This document shows, piece after piece, positions 18,684-27,830 of a stretch of DNA of 64,000 nucleotides. The first letter of the stretch is position 1, and each line of letters starts with the position of its first letter. This DNA comes from an uncultured Alphaproteobacteria bacterium. GTDB taxonomy: Bacteria; Pseudomonadota; Alphaproteobacteria; Rs-D84. The stretch covers positions 56,427 to 120,426 of the forward strand of contig CALXOX010000001.1 of NCBI GenBank assembly GCA_944390125.1. The letters run 5' to 3'. The notes under the pieces are model-generated. The model made no database searches. It had not been told where the DNA came from and saw only the letters and a program-made list of their open reading frames with translations. Position numbers and translations under genes: made by a program.

Positions 18684-21075
18684 ATTACACAAAATATACA
18701 AATCAGTGGTGATGCATCTGCATCGCCACCGGTTTTTATATAGTATCTTGTTGATTTTACTGTTTATATACCTTGTTATAAAACTTTTTGTCACACCACC
18801 TTTACTTTCGGACGTATCATTTGGACACGCCTATTTTGATAAAAATGGTAAATTGTTGCGAATAACATTATCTGCCGATGATAAATACCGTTTATATACC
18901 CCATTATCTGAAATCAGCGACTATGTTCAACAAGCAACTATTTTATACGAAGACAAATATTTCAGATATCACATAGGTATAAACCCTGTATCATTAGGTA
19001 AAGCAACGATAAACTATTTTAAATCTGGCACGCGTCAAATTGGTGCATCAACAATAACGATGCAAGTGGCAAGGTTAAAATACGATTTAAACACAAAGAC
19101 AATTCCTGGGAAAATAAAGCAAATTGCAATCGCTGTTTATATTGATTTATTTTATTCGAAAGACGAAATATTAGAAGCCTATCTAAATTTAGCACCATAT
19201 GGTGGCAACATAGAAAGTATAGGAGCGGCGTCTTTAATTTACTTTGATAAACCAGCGTCCAATTTATCCAAGATAGAATCTATAACACTTTCAACAATTC
19301 CTCAAAATCCAACGAAGCGCGGTTTAAATACAAATGCCGGTCTTACAAACATGATGAACATGCGTGCAGATTTGGTAAAACGCTGGATATACGAAAATCC
19401 AAACGATGAAAACTTATTGAATTTAACGAAAATGCCTTTACAAGTTAGACGAACAGATTCTTTACCATTCGAAGCGCCACATTTTGTGAATTACATTGAT
19501 ACATTACATAAAAAATATCAGCGAAAATATGATTTGAAGGCTTCCGAGATTCATACAACCTTAGATTTAGATTTACAACATACGCTGGAAAAGACATTAA
19601 AAAATGAAATTACAAAGCGTGCTAATATTGGCATAAAGAATGCCGCCGCAATATTAGTAAATTATAAAACAATGGACATTGAAGCCTATATAGGTTCTGT
19701 AGATTATTTTGATAAATCTATTTATGGTGAGAACGATGGGGTACGAGCCCGTCGCAGTCCAGGTTCAACTTTAAAGCCTTTGATATACGCAACTGCTGTT
19801 GACATGGGTTATATTCACTCTATGACATTATTAAAAGACGCCAAGATAAATTTCGGCGTATATGCACCAGAAAACTCAGACAGTGAATACTATGGACCAG
19901 TTCTGGCAAAAGACGCTTTGACACATTCGCGCAATATTCCAGCGATAAATTTATTACGTCAAATAGGCATCAAAAATTTTTATAAAATCTTGTCTGAATC
20001 AGGTATATCAAATTTACAGGCGCCCGAATATTATGGAATTTCTGTTGCGCTGGGCGGAGCCGAGGTATCAATGCTGGAGCTTGCAGATATATACGCGACA
20101 ATGGCCAATCTGGGTAAAAGATACGATATTCGCACAGAAGAGTCGCAAGAACTAAATTTAGAAAAGCAAATTTTGACTCCAGAAGCATTCTTTATCGTAC
20201 TAGACATGCTGGCGCGTCAATCCACTCCAACAAAAAACATACCGTTTGCTAAACAGCAAACACAATCCTTACGCCACTATTGGAAAACAGGTACATCATC
20301 ATCATTCCGAGATGCTTGGACAGCAGGTATTTTTTCGGACTACGTTTTAATTATATGGGTTGGGAATTTTGACGGAACACCAAACAATTCTTTCAGTGGC
20401 GCGAAGACTGCTGCCCCGATATACTTCTCGCTTGCTAAAGCCGTTGAAAAATATTTTTCGTCTAAAAACAATCCGCTAAAAAATAATAATTTTTTCAGCG
20501 ACGAATTAAACATAACGGAAATTGAAATGTGCGATAAAGTTGGCGGTTTGGCAGGTAAATATTGTCCGAAAAAAATCTCCGCATATTTTATTCCTGGCAA
20601 ATCGCCTATTGAAACATCACCAATATATCAAGCCATACCAATAGATAACGCGACTGGCTTGCGTGCTTGTACCAGAAATCCAAACACAACACACATGGAA
20701 GTGTACGAATTTTGGGATGCAGAATACTTAGATATGTTCAAACGGGCCGGCATAAAGCGCAAAACTCCACCACCGTTTATGCCAGGCTGCAGTTTAGAAG
20801 AAATCGGTATGTCTCAATTCGCCCCTGTTGTTCTATCGCCAATAGATGGCACAACAAGCATTATAGTATCTGATAAAAATTATGAAACAGTCGCATTCCA
20901 AGCAGTTTCCAATAAACCAAACACTAAATTATTTTGGTTTTTAGACGAAGAGATGATTGGCGCAACTACTTCTGGTCAAGTATTAAACTATAATGTAAAA
21001 ATAGGCGACCATATTGTGCGTATAATGGACGCATCTGGCGGTGGAACCAGCATAAAATTTAGAGTTATAAAATAA
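18664..21075 (+). CDS. pbpC: penicillin-binding protein 1C
   Basis: Bifunctional peptidoglycan synthase, 803 aa. One N-terminal membrane segment (about residues 25-43). The GT51 glycosyltransferase domain (about 55-235) contains the catalytic Glu96 in YEDKYFRYH and QIGASTITMQ. The transpeptidase domain (about 310-600) has STLK with Ser368 and Lys371, SRN, and KTGTSSSF. A PBP1C-type C-terminal domain follows (about 690-803). The ATG overlaps the end of the macroglobulin gene, so translation is probably coupled. Alternative in-frame start: ATG at 18712, closer to the membrane segment. Confidence 0.95.
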   Translation: MNQQKNKLHKIYKSVVMHLHRHRFLYSILLILLFIYLVIKLFVTPPLLSDVSFGHAYFDKNGKLLRITLSADDKYRLYTPLSEISDYVQQATILYEDKYFRYHIGINPVSLGKATINYFKSGTRQIGASTITMQVARLKYDLNTKTIPGKIKQIAIAVYIDLFYSKDEILEAYLNLAPYGGNIESIGAASLIYFDKPASNLSKIESITLSTIPQNPTKRGLNTNAGLTNMMNMRADLVKRWIYENPNDENLLNLTKMPLQVRRTDSLPFEAPHFVNYIDTLHKKYQRKYDLKASEIHTTLDLDLQHTLEKTLKNEITKRANIGIKNAAAILVNYKTMDIEAYIGSVDYFDKSIYGENDGVRARRSPGSTLKPLIYATAVDMGYIHSMTLLKDAKINFGVYAPENSDSEYYGPVLAKDALTHSRNIPAINLLRQIGIKNFYKILSESGISNLQAPEYYGISVALGGAEVSMLELADIYATMANLGKRYDIRTEESQELNLEKQILTPEAFFIVLDMLARQSTPTKNIPFAKQQTQSLRHYWKTGTSSSFRDAWTAGIFSDYVLIIWVGNFDGTPNNSFSGAKTAAPIYFSLAKAVEKYFSSKNNPLKNNNFFSDELNITEIEMCDKVGGLAGKYCPKKISAYFIPGKSPIETSPIYQAIPIDNATGLRACTRNPNTTHMEVYEFWDAEYLDMFKRAGIKRKTPPPFMPGCSLEEIGMSQFAPVVLSPIDGTTSIIVSDKNYETVAFQAVSNKPNTKLFWFLDEEMIGATTSGQVLNYNVKIGDHIVRIMDASGGGTSIKFRVIK

Positions 21076-21099
21076 AGTCTGGAACAAATTGACGCAAAT

Positions 21100-21978
21100 T
21101 TATAACAGGAAATTAGTAATATAATTAAAAGACACCCCAAGAATTAAATTACTGCCATAGCTTTCTGCACCACGTGCCTTGGCCAAACGGTACTGAACAT
21201 AGGGTCCCATTGTAAATTTACCGAACAAATTAGTATCCAATCTACCAACTATACTCAAATCTCGTTCCAAGTCTGTAGAAACGTAAGTGGAATAAGAAAA
21301 ATATTCACGGTAATAACCGTCAGCAGATAATTTCACACCTTCACGAATTAAATATTCTAATCGCCAACCAAATTCAGCACCAAACTTACTGTTCTGCTGA
21401 TGTGCATATGTAAAATCGTATTCGTGTATCCCAGTCAAATATAAACTTTTTACAACATCATGATCAAATAAAGAAATACCAGCACTAGAACGAATGATAT
21501 TTTGACGCGGAGAATCGGTACTGTCTGCGAATTGAGTTTCATATGCGGCACGAACAGTTGGACCGAACTTTAAACCAGAAAAATCCCAACAAGCATAGGA
21601 CAAATCACTGGAATATAAAATTTTATCAGCATTTTCATCAGTTGTGGCCGGTTCATTATATGGTTTCAACGTGGTTTTACCATATTCCATAAATAAACTG
21701 TTATCCCACTTAAATTTATTCTCTGTATATTCCAAAATTGTATCAAAAACGCCTTTGATATAGTCCTGACTGGTCGCATTCAATGCAGATACTGGAGAGT
21801 CTTGATATTCCTCGGCATTTTGTACCTGTGTTTTAGACCAATCAAGCCCTATTCTACGGACTGAAAGTTGTAATTTGCTGTCTTCGTGTGAAACACCAAG
21901 TAAGGGTTCTGCGTCCTCTGCCCTAGCAGTAGCTAACGGCAAAAACACACACAAAAAAAACACATAAAAATTCTTCAA
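21100..21978 (-). CDS. predicted outer-membrane beta-barrel protein, TTG start
   Basis: 292 aa. The only start giving a full signal peptide (MKNFYVFFLCVFLPLATARA) is a TTG at 21978, with no clear ribosome site in the 14-nt gap after the upstream gene; translation is probably coupled. The mature part alternates aromatic and polar residues (for example YLTGIHEYDFTYAHQQ) and the last strand (NLILGVSFNYITNFLL) fits an outer-membrane barrel. I do not recognise a family. Last gene of a three-gene minus-strand run (24112 to 21100) with another barrel protein and a periplasmic protein, which suggests they act together in the envelope. Confidence 0.7.
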   Translation of the reverse strand: MKNFYVFFLCVFLPLATARAEDAEPLLGVSHEDSKLQLSVRRIGLDWSKTQVQNAEEYQDSPVSALNATSQDYIKGVFDTILEYTENKFKWDNSLFMEYGKTTLKPYNEPATTDENADKILYSSDLSYACWDFSGLKFGPTVRAAYETQFADSTDSPRQNIIRSSAGISLFDHDVVKSLYLTGIHEYDFTYAHQQNSKFGAEFGWRLEYLIREGVKLSADGYYREYFSYSTYVSTDLERDLSIVGRLDTNLFGKFTMGPYVQYRLAKARGAESYGSNLILGVSFNYITNFLL

Positions 21979-21992
21979 TTTGATATTAGATT

Positions 21993-22613
21993 TTATTTTA
22001 TTATATGCAAAATACCATTCTGATCAGCATAACGCCACCCTGCTTCACGTATTGCGATTGTAAAAGCAGAGCGATTTGCCACTGGTATCTCAGCAGTAAC
22101 TTGGTTACCATTTATATATTTGGTAGTCAAATCAATACCTTCATTACGAGCAATCTGTTTTAACTCCACCCAACCGGCTAATTTATCAGTCATTGTAACC
22201 TGAACAACAAACCTATCCCCCGACGCGCCATCAGTCAACCAATTCTGCACATCGTTTGCCGTCATCCAAGTTCTGGCCGCATCCCTATCAATAGTCATAG
22301 AAATATTAGCTGAATACGTAGTATCAGACTGTTGCTCTCCGTCAATACTAGAGGCTGCAATAAGATTGGTCAGTTCTGCAGCAGAAGCATTTTTAACAGC
22401 TTCTTGTAACAAATCAGGGATTGAATATTGCCCCAATACATCAACAATAATTTGCCGTCTTGCTTCATCAAAAGCCATGTCCTTGGCAGCAGCGGCAGTA
22501 TCACTAGTAACATTCACAGATGCCACCCCCGACAAATCTGAAGCAGCAATCGCCGCTTCAGATATAGTCAGACAAAACAACACAGCAAAAATTTTTTTAA
22601 AACCTGTATTCAT
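21993..22613 (-). CDS. exported protein of unknown function
   Basis: 206 aa from the ATG at 22613; a GTG two codons upstream (22619) is an alternative. The signal peptide is about residues 1-24 (ending SEAAIAA). The region AKDMAFDEARRQIIVDVLG resembles N-terminal modules of LPP20/FlgT-type periplasmic proteins, in which an alanine-rich helix follows a beta strand, but I cannot assign a family. A second alpha/beta unit (VQVTMTDKLAGWVELKQ, then VTAEIPVANRSAFTIAIREAG) looks like a repeated small domain. Middle gene of the three-gene envelope run; 11 nt follow the upstream stop and 14 nt precede the next start. Confidence 0.65.
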   Translation of the reverse strand: MNTGFKKIFAVLFCLTISEAAIAASDLSGVASVNVTSDTAAAAKDMAFDEARRQIIVDVLGQYSIPDLLQEAVKNASAAELTNLIAASSIDGEQQSDTTYSANISMTIDRDAARTWMTANDVQNWLTDGASGDRFVVQVTMTDKLAGWVELKQIARNEGIDLTTKYINGNQVTAEIPVANRSAFTIAIREAGWRYADQNGILHIIK

Positions 22614-22624
22614 AACCACTTATT

Positions 22625-24112
22625 TTAAAACTTTGCGTTCACTCCGACACGAATTCCAATAGATTTATAGAAAGATTCTATTTCACTGTCAATAGAACAA
22701 ACCCAACCTGGACATTCAGATTCCAAATTCTTTATGTTTATTGCTGTTGCATCACCAGTTTCTGGATCCAACATAGCACTTTCATCACCGTTCCACTTAT
22801 CAGAATTCAAAATCATATTATACCAATCTGTATAAAACCCGCTATTCAAATAAGTCTTCGCATCTGCTCCACTAACTGAATAATAATCATAAGTCAAACC
22901 AATTGATAACGCAACTGAATCTGTTATGGAAGTTGTCCAATTAGCACCCGCACCAAAATGGATTGCACCAAACATACCGGCTTCATCCTCGACACTCTTT
23001 GGATGTGCCCAATCAAAGCGATATGGCTGATCTCCAACAGAGCTGTATCCAGGGAAACCAAGCTCTATACGACCATTCACTGCATTATACTGATTTATAA
23101 CATAATCCATATCCAATGCAACATATGGTCCGGCCCACGTAGTTTCATAAGAATGGCTAACACCCGGCTGCTGATAGTAGTAAGTACTACCAGTATTTAT
23201 GCTCGTCGCATTACTTGGGATATCCATAGAGCCGTCTATAGAATCACGCCATATAATCTGTTGCTGTCCATTTCCCAAGTTTACGACAATTGCAGGATCA
23301 CATTGAATTTCATCACTACCTTCTACACGAAAACATGCAGTTGTATCTACAGACAAACCATAGTTGTTTTCAGTTTCTAACTTGTACTTCAGATAGCGAT
23401 ATCCAACGGATGGCGTAATAGAAACATTTCCCCACTTGAAGACGTCAGTAAGCCCAAAGCCAATATTAAATCCCAACATATTGCCACCTTGGCTTGAACC
23501 AATTGACAAAGCATGTCCTATTTGATCCCCTATCTCGGAAGAGTTTTCGGCATTTATCCATGTAGTAACAAGATAACCACCATTGGTAATATCGTCGTCA
23601 TACATTACGGATTCGCCCCATTGCATACCGTACTTTAAACCAGCATCAACCTGCATAGTAGTATTGCCGACATTAAAAGAATAGCCCCCTTTAACATCCA
23701 ATACATTCCAGCCAACATTATCATAACTCAATATACTGCCAGACTGGTTCATTTCCATCTGCCACTGGCCCATTTCGTGAGTTATTCCAGCATCAACCCA
23801 GAACCCAGTTTTCTTTGACGACGAAGCAGAAGTGGTTGCTTGTGCTGCAGACTTTTGTGCTGTTGTTGTATTAGTCGTTGCACTCCCCGTATTATAACGA
23901 GATGCATAAGAAGAAGGCGTACTATAATAATTATTAGAATACTGCCTAGAGTAACCGGTCTGTCGTTGTGCATAAGTTTGCGAAGCATAACTTGTTTGCG
24001 GCGACTGATATGTACCAGTATAACCTGAATAATAAGTTCCAGCAGCCTGAGCAGCAACCGGCGCGAACGCCACCAAAGAACATCTAAACAAAAATTGCGG
24101 TAATTTTCTCAT
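22625..24112 (-). CDS. predicted outer-membrane beta-barrel with Tyr/Ser/Thr-rich N-terminus
   Basis: 495 aa. Signal peptide about residues 1-23 (ending VAAQAA). Residues 24-100 are low complexity, dominated by Tyr, Ser, Thr and Gln, and may lie at the cell surface or form a flexible plug. From about residue 101 (GFWVDAGITHEMGQW) beta-strand patterns alternate up to the terminal GIRVGVNAKF, typical of outer-membrane barrels. Pairs of cysteines occur in predicted loops (CFRVEGSDEIQCD; CPGWVC). AGGGG precedes the ATG. First gene of the three-gene run on the minus strand. It may belong to the omptin-like or OmpW-like barrels; I cannot decide. Confidence 0.7.
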   Translation of the reverse strand: MRKLPQFLFRCSLVAFAPVAAQAAGTYYSGYTGTYQSPQTSYASQTYAQRQTGYSRQYSNNYYSTPSSYASRYNTGSATTNTTTAQKSAAQATTSASSSKKTGFWVDAGITHEMGQWQMEMNQSGSILSYDNVGWNVLDVKGGYSFNVGNTTMQVDAGLKYGMQWGESVMYDDDITNGGYLVTTWINAENSSEIGDQIGHALSIGSSQGGNMLGFNIGFGLTDVFKWGNVSITPSVGYRYLKYKLETENNYGLSVDTTACFRVEGSDEIQCDPAIVVNLGNGQQQIIWRDSIDGSMDIPSNATSINTGSTYYYQQPGVSHSYETTWAGPYVALDMDYVINQYNAVNGRIELGFPGYSSVGDQPYRFDWAHPKSVEDEAGMFGAIHFGAGANWTTSITDSVALSIGLTYDYYSVSGADAKTYLNSGFYTDWYNMILNSDKWNGDESAMLDPETGDATAINIKNLESECPGWVCSIDSEIESFYKSIGIRVGVNAKF

Positions 24113-24227
24113 CCGTATACACCCCTACACATTACATTTATCAAACGATATTGTATCACAAAATGGTTGAAAATAAAAATGCTTCTTGTAAGAATTAGCA
24201 AACAGACATAAAAAATATTTTCCTAAG

Positions 24228-24356
24228 GCGGATATGGCGACTACGAAGCGAAGCGTAGTGCCGCCGTGACGCGAAACTAGGTGTTGTACATAGAGCGGAT
24301 ATGGCGACTACGAAGCGTAGTGCCGCCGTGACGCGAAACTAGGTGTTGTACATAGA
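24228..24356 (+). repeat. two tandem tRNA-derived repeat units upstream of tRNA-Leu
   Basis: Unit 1 (24228-24294, 67 nt) and unit 2 (24295-24356, 62 nt) are identical except for 5 extra nt (AAGCG) in unit 1. Each begins with the first 13 nt of the adjacent tRNA-Leu (GCGGATATGGCGA). It also contains GCGAAACTAGGT, nearly the tRNA D-loop, and ends GTTGTACATAGA. Relative to the tRNA, each unit has an insertion of 29 nt (34 in unit 1) in the D-arm that folds into an ACTACG-AAG-CGTAGT hairpin flanked by GGC/GCC. The real tRNA follows immediately at 24357. Confidence 0.85.
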
Positions 24357-24442
24357 GCGGATATGGCGAAACTGGTAGACGCGCAGCACTAAGGATGCTG
24401 TGGACAAAATCCTTGGGGGTTCAAATCCCCCTATCCGCACCA
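24357..24442 (+). tRNA. tRNA-Leu, anticodon AAG
   Basis: 86 nt including an encoded CCA. Acceptor GCGGATA pairs with TATCCGC; D-arm GGCGAAACTGGTAGACGC. The anticodon stem CAGCA/TGCTG encloses the loop CTAAGGA, so the anticodon is AAG (reads CUU, and CUC/CUA if deaminated to inosine). It has a class II variable stem (GGA/TCC) and T-arm GGGGG-TTCAAAT-CCCCC. Bacteria normally use GAG here, so the A34 is unusual. An identical 13-nt start occurs in the two tandem repeats just upstream. Confidence 0.93.
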
Positions 24443-24482
24443 GAATCTATAAAAATATTTACATAAACAAATCTAAAAACAC

Positions 24483-24512
24483 TTGCCCGACTTTTCTAAA
24501 ATCTGCTAAAAT
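24483..24512 (+). promoter_or_regulatory. possible promoter of the cysteine-rich gene at 24529
   Basis: TTGCCC (24483-24488), an 18-nt spacer, then TAAAAT (24507-24512). The predicted start lies about 10 nt before the ATG at 24529. Weak evidence; read-through from tRNA-Leu is an alternative. Confidence 0.35.
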
Positions 24513-24528
24513 TATGCCTATAGTAAGG

Positions 24529-27500
24529 ATGAAAGGAATCAGACTGTTCTTTGTTGGATGCCTAACCTCATTAGTTTTCAGCGGTTTTTGCGCTGCAAAT
24601 GCTGATGACACGGCTGATACTGCACGTGCTGCAACGCGTCGCGGTACGTCAACAACTGTCGTTCGTCAACAAACAGAAACTTCCGCAGAGCCACAAGCAA
24701 CGACATCTTCAGGCATTTCACGTTCAACAAATTTATCCACGACAAATTCTGCCACGGTTCGTGACAGAACAACTTCGTCCGGTGTAACAACCAGGAACAA
24801 CGTCGTTGTCAGGGATAGCGCTGCCAGAAACAGCACAGATTCTAGTACCCAAGCCGTATCTGCACGAACGACGTCAACGGTTATGCCACGTGCTTCAACG
24901 ACATCTAGTTCATCCGTTATCTCTACCCCATCAAGGACAGCCACAACACGTAATTCCATAACATCTGTTTCAAGAACGGCTACATCAGCGACAGCTGCGC
25001 GTACTGCAACAACCCAACCTGTTAGTGCACGCAGTGCTACAACAACTGTATCCAGACCAACAACTATAAGCCGTTCCGCAGCAACAACGCCCAGTACGAC
25101 CAGCATATCACGTGCAGCGACAACTTCGAATAGTGCCAGAGTTTCACGTGCTGGAACATTATCAGCAGAAGAAATAATAAATAGAGATTACACCACCTGC
25201 CGTGAAGTTTACTATAGTTGTATGGATGAATTTTGTGCCAACAAAGACACGCAATTAAAACGGTGTGCATGTTCATCGCGTGTGAACGAATTTGATTCTG
25301 TAAAACAGCAACTATCACAAGTTGAAGATAAATTACTAGATTTTAACCAGCGATTATTGACTGTAAATATGGACAAAGAAGATGCAGAGGCCATATTTAA
25401 ACCAACAGAAGGAGAAATCGCATTCCAGCAAGAGGACGATTCGGATTCTAAAAAATTATTAGATGAAATTTCTGAAAAATTAAACACAACATTTGACACA
25501 AGTACATTTGATTCAAATCTTGCTCCGATATCATTATCCTTGAATGTTGATGCTGCCTTTGACAGTGTGGATTCATTAGCCGGCGCATCAACGACGACAA
25601 AGACAGGCACTGCACTGTATAGTGCGGCATTGCCAGTATGTCGCGAAATGGCCTTAGAAGTATGCAGCCAAGAAGAATTAGATATCGTAGAAAGCGGGTA
25701 TCAAATGGCAATTGAACAAGATTGCAACACTGTCGCCAAAGCCTATCAGACTCAGCAAGATTTGGCGCGCGAAAAAATACGCGAAGGCAGTGCATTGTTA
25801 GATATTTCTCGCCTCGATGTTTACCAAGAGCGCAATTCTGATGACATATTGACCTGCAAGAAGAAAATGCTTTCCTTGCTAACAAATACTTCTGTTTGCG
25901 GTACGGATTTACAAAAGTGCTTAGACATCAGTGGGCAATACATAGATCCATCAACTGGTGAAGCGATTTTAACATCTAATCTTGTAAATTTAAGCCATTT
26001 AATCACCAGACCTGAAGGCAACCAAACTTGGACCAGCGCACCAGGCAATGAAAAGTTTGTATCATATTTAAATTCTAAAAAGATGTTTTTGGAGTCCGCG
26101 ACAGAAAACTGCCAAGATATTGCAGACTATGTATGGGATGAGTTTATCGAAGATGCTTTAGCTCAAATCAAATTGGCCCAAGACAGTAAACTTGAAGAAG
26201 TACGTCAAAGTTGTACGACTTTGACGACACAATGTTTAACGGAATCTGCCGAATCTCTGGAAGATTTTGATGCCCGCGCGCTATCTATTTTCGGTGTGGA
26301 AGCAGATAAAACAGTAAAGCAAATGTGTGCAGAAGTACAAAATGCATGTACAGCCTTACTTGACACTGTTGACGGCGGTCAAGATTGGAATTCTGGTATG
26401 ACAGAAATAGCAACAGACAAAACATATGAAACAATTATGCAAACTTGCCGAGAAGTGGGCCGTTCTTGCATCATACAATCCTGTAAATCTATTTCCGGTA
26501 ATTTCGGTTTGTGTGAAAACATACAAACATCAGTCAACAGAAAAGCTATCATCAACAGAACTGCCTGTTGGGATGAGGTTCTGGACTGCGTTGCCAGTGC
26601 TGGTCTGGAATCCATCAATAATATAACTAAATTACAAGCCGACATCATCGACGCATCAAATGGTTCATTCTACACGGAACTATATGGACAATATCAAAAT
26701 ACAGATATAACTAATGATGAATTATCGTCTGAATTTAAACCCGAGAACTCTTGTATAGTTGGTGAAAATGGCAACTGCATATATGACATATGCGCGAACG
26801 ATTGTGGTTACAACCCATTAGATTCCACATACAGCAAAGCAAATTCAGATGAATGTCAGGTATGTCGTCTGGCGGAAAAAGTTTGGGGTAACTGCGAAGC
26901 CCACCCTTCTACCAGCTTACAAGTTGAAGGCTCACATAATAAGATTAAACTGCCTGAAACAGAAGAAACATTGCTATCTTGGTTTGCAAAAAATACCAAT
27001 ACAGAAGATGCTACGGATAGCTGTCGTGACACATCATGTGGTCCTGGCTTTATAGCAGTATGGGATAAAAACTCACAATCTTCTGTATGCGTATCCAAAG
27101 CGAATATATCTGATGATGGTGAAATATGTCCATTGGATACATTCTGGCGTGTTAAAATTGATGGTGATTTGAGCAATTGCTGCAAGAACAGCGCAGAAGA
27201 AGGTGGCTATCGCGATGGCTTTGGAAATTGCTGCTTGATTCCAACCCTTACCGAATCAGAGCTAAATGGTGTGGACATGAGTGCAAGTTCTGGATATTGG
27301 AACACGGATAGAATTCAAGAGTTACCGTCTCAATCTGAAGCTCCCCAAGGCACTATAGACCCTTCTAAGGACGGTGGTTTATGTTTACCACAGGGCGCAA
27401 AGTTCGTGGCAGCATTCCCATTATCAGGTACCTACTACGGCAGCAGTACAGAGGTTGGGTTCTTATTCTGCATAGGTGAGTTTTCCGGCGCAGATAAAGA

Positions 27501-27798
27501 AACAGACTATCCTTCAGGAAAGACAATAAAATGTCAGGGAAGATACATTGTAGTCACAGGAAAATCAGGCAAATACATGCCACCTCTATACAATGTAAAC
27601 GGTTCTTCAAATATGACCCCAACTACATTCTATAGAGAATCAGAAGAAACGGAAAATCAAGGGACTTGTGTCAAACAATATTCAACCTCCAAGTGGGAAT
27701 GGATAAAAGGAAGTGGAGACTCAAAAACACAATGTACATTACAAAGTCCATCAAAATGGATTATGCAATACAGCGGTTCAGAAATAACAGAACCATAA
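24529..27798 (+). CDS. large exported cysteine-rich protein, CMDEFC family (member A)
   Basis: 1089 aa from the ATG at 24529, which opens a signal peptide (MKGIRLFFVGCLTSLVFSG, cleaved after ANA). An in-frame ATG at 24514 is an alternative. Residues of about 30-215 are Ser/Thr/Ala/Arg low complexity. Then comes the family box (CREVYYSCMDEFC, followed by RCACSS), a second box (LYSAALPVC, then QDCN), a third (SVCGTDLQKCLDISGQYID) and many paired cysteines to the end. The segment CLTESAESLEDF has a counterpart in member D at 57798 (CYDEQSESLKDF), so A and D form a pair. No known domain is recognised. Likely a disulfide-bonded surface or periplasmic protein; function unknown. Confidence 0.8.
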   Translation: MKGIRLFFVGCLTSLVFSGFCAANADDTADTARAATRRGTSTTVVRQQTETSAEPQATTSSGISRSTNLSTTNSATVRDRTTSSGVTTRNNVVVRDSAARNSTDSSTQAVSARTTSTVMPRASTTSSSSVISTPSRTATTRNSITSVSRTATSATAARTATTQPVSARSATTTVSRPTTISRSAATTPSTTSISRAATTSNSARVSRAGTLSAEEIINRDYTTCREVYYSCMDEFCANKDTQLKRCACSSRVNEFDSVKQQLSQVEDKLLDFNQRLLTVNMDKEDAEAIFKPTEGEIAFQQEDDSDSKKLLDEISEKLNTTFDTSTFDSNLAPISLSLNVDAAFDSVDSLAGASTTTKTGTALYSAALPVCREMALEVCSQEELDIVESGYQMAIEQDCNTVAKAYQTQQDLAREKIREGSALLDISRLDVYQERNSDDILTCKKKMLSLLTNTSVCGTDLQKCLDISGQYIDPSTGEAILTSNLVNLSHLITRPEGNQTWTSAPGNEKFVSYLNSKKMFLESATENCQDIADYVWDEFIEDALAQIKLAQDSKLEEVRQSCTTLTTQCLTESAESLEDFDARALSIFGVEADKTVKQMCAEVQNACTALLDTVDGGQDWNSGMTEIATDKTYETIMQTCREVGRSCIIQSCKSISGNFGLCENIQTSVNRKAIINRTACWDEVLDCVASAGLESINNITKLQADIIDASNGSFYTELYGQYQNTDITNDELSSEFKPENSCIVGENGNCIYDICANDCGYNPLDSTYSKANSDECQVCRLAEKVWGNCEAHPSTSLQVEGSHNKIKLPETEETLLSWFAKNTNTEDATDSCRDTSCGPGFIAVWDKNSQSSVCVSKANISDDGEICPLDTFWRVKIDGDLSNCCKNSAEEGGYRDGFGNCCLIPTLTESELNGVDMSASSGYWNTDRIQELPSQSEAPQGTIDPSKDGGLCLPQGAKFVAAFPLSGTYYGSSTEVGFLFCIGEFSGADKETDYPSGKTIKCQGRYIVVTGKSGKYMPPLYNVNGSSNMTPTTFYRESEETENQGTCVKQYSTSKWEWIKGSGDSKTQCTLQSPSKWIMQYSGSEITEP

Positions 27799-27826
27799 AA
27801 ATTGCGCTTTTAAAAAGCGCAATTTT
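27799..27826. terminator. bidirectional terminator between member A and pth
   Basis: AAATTGCGCTTT/AAAGCGCAATTT inverted repeat with T tracts on both strands, between two converging genes. Confidence 0.85.
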
Positions 27827-27830
27827 TAAT

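Noticed and set aside
24228..24356. CRISPR-like array
   Set aside because: Only two units, in direct contact, without spacers; they are tRNA-derived tandem repeats.
24666..25106. Minus-strand 146-codon frame opposite the low-complexity region of member A
   Set aside because: Val/Ala/Glu-rich mirror of a Ser/Thr/Arg repeat; explained by the biased codon composition on the other strand.
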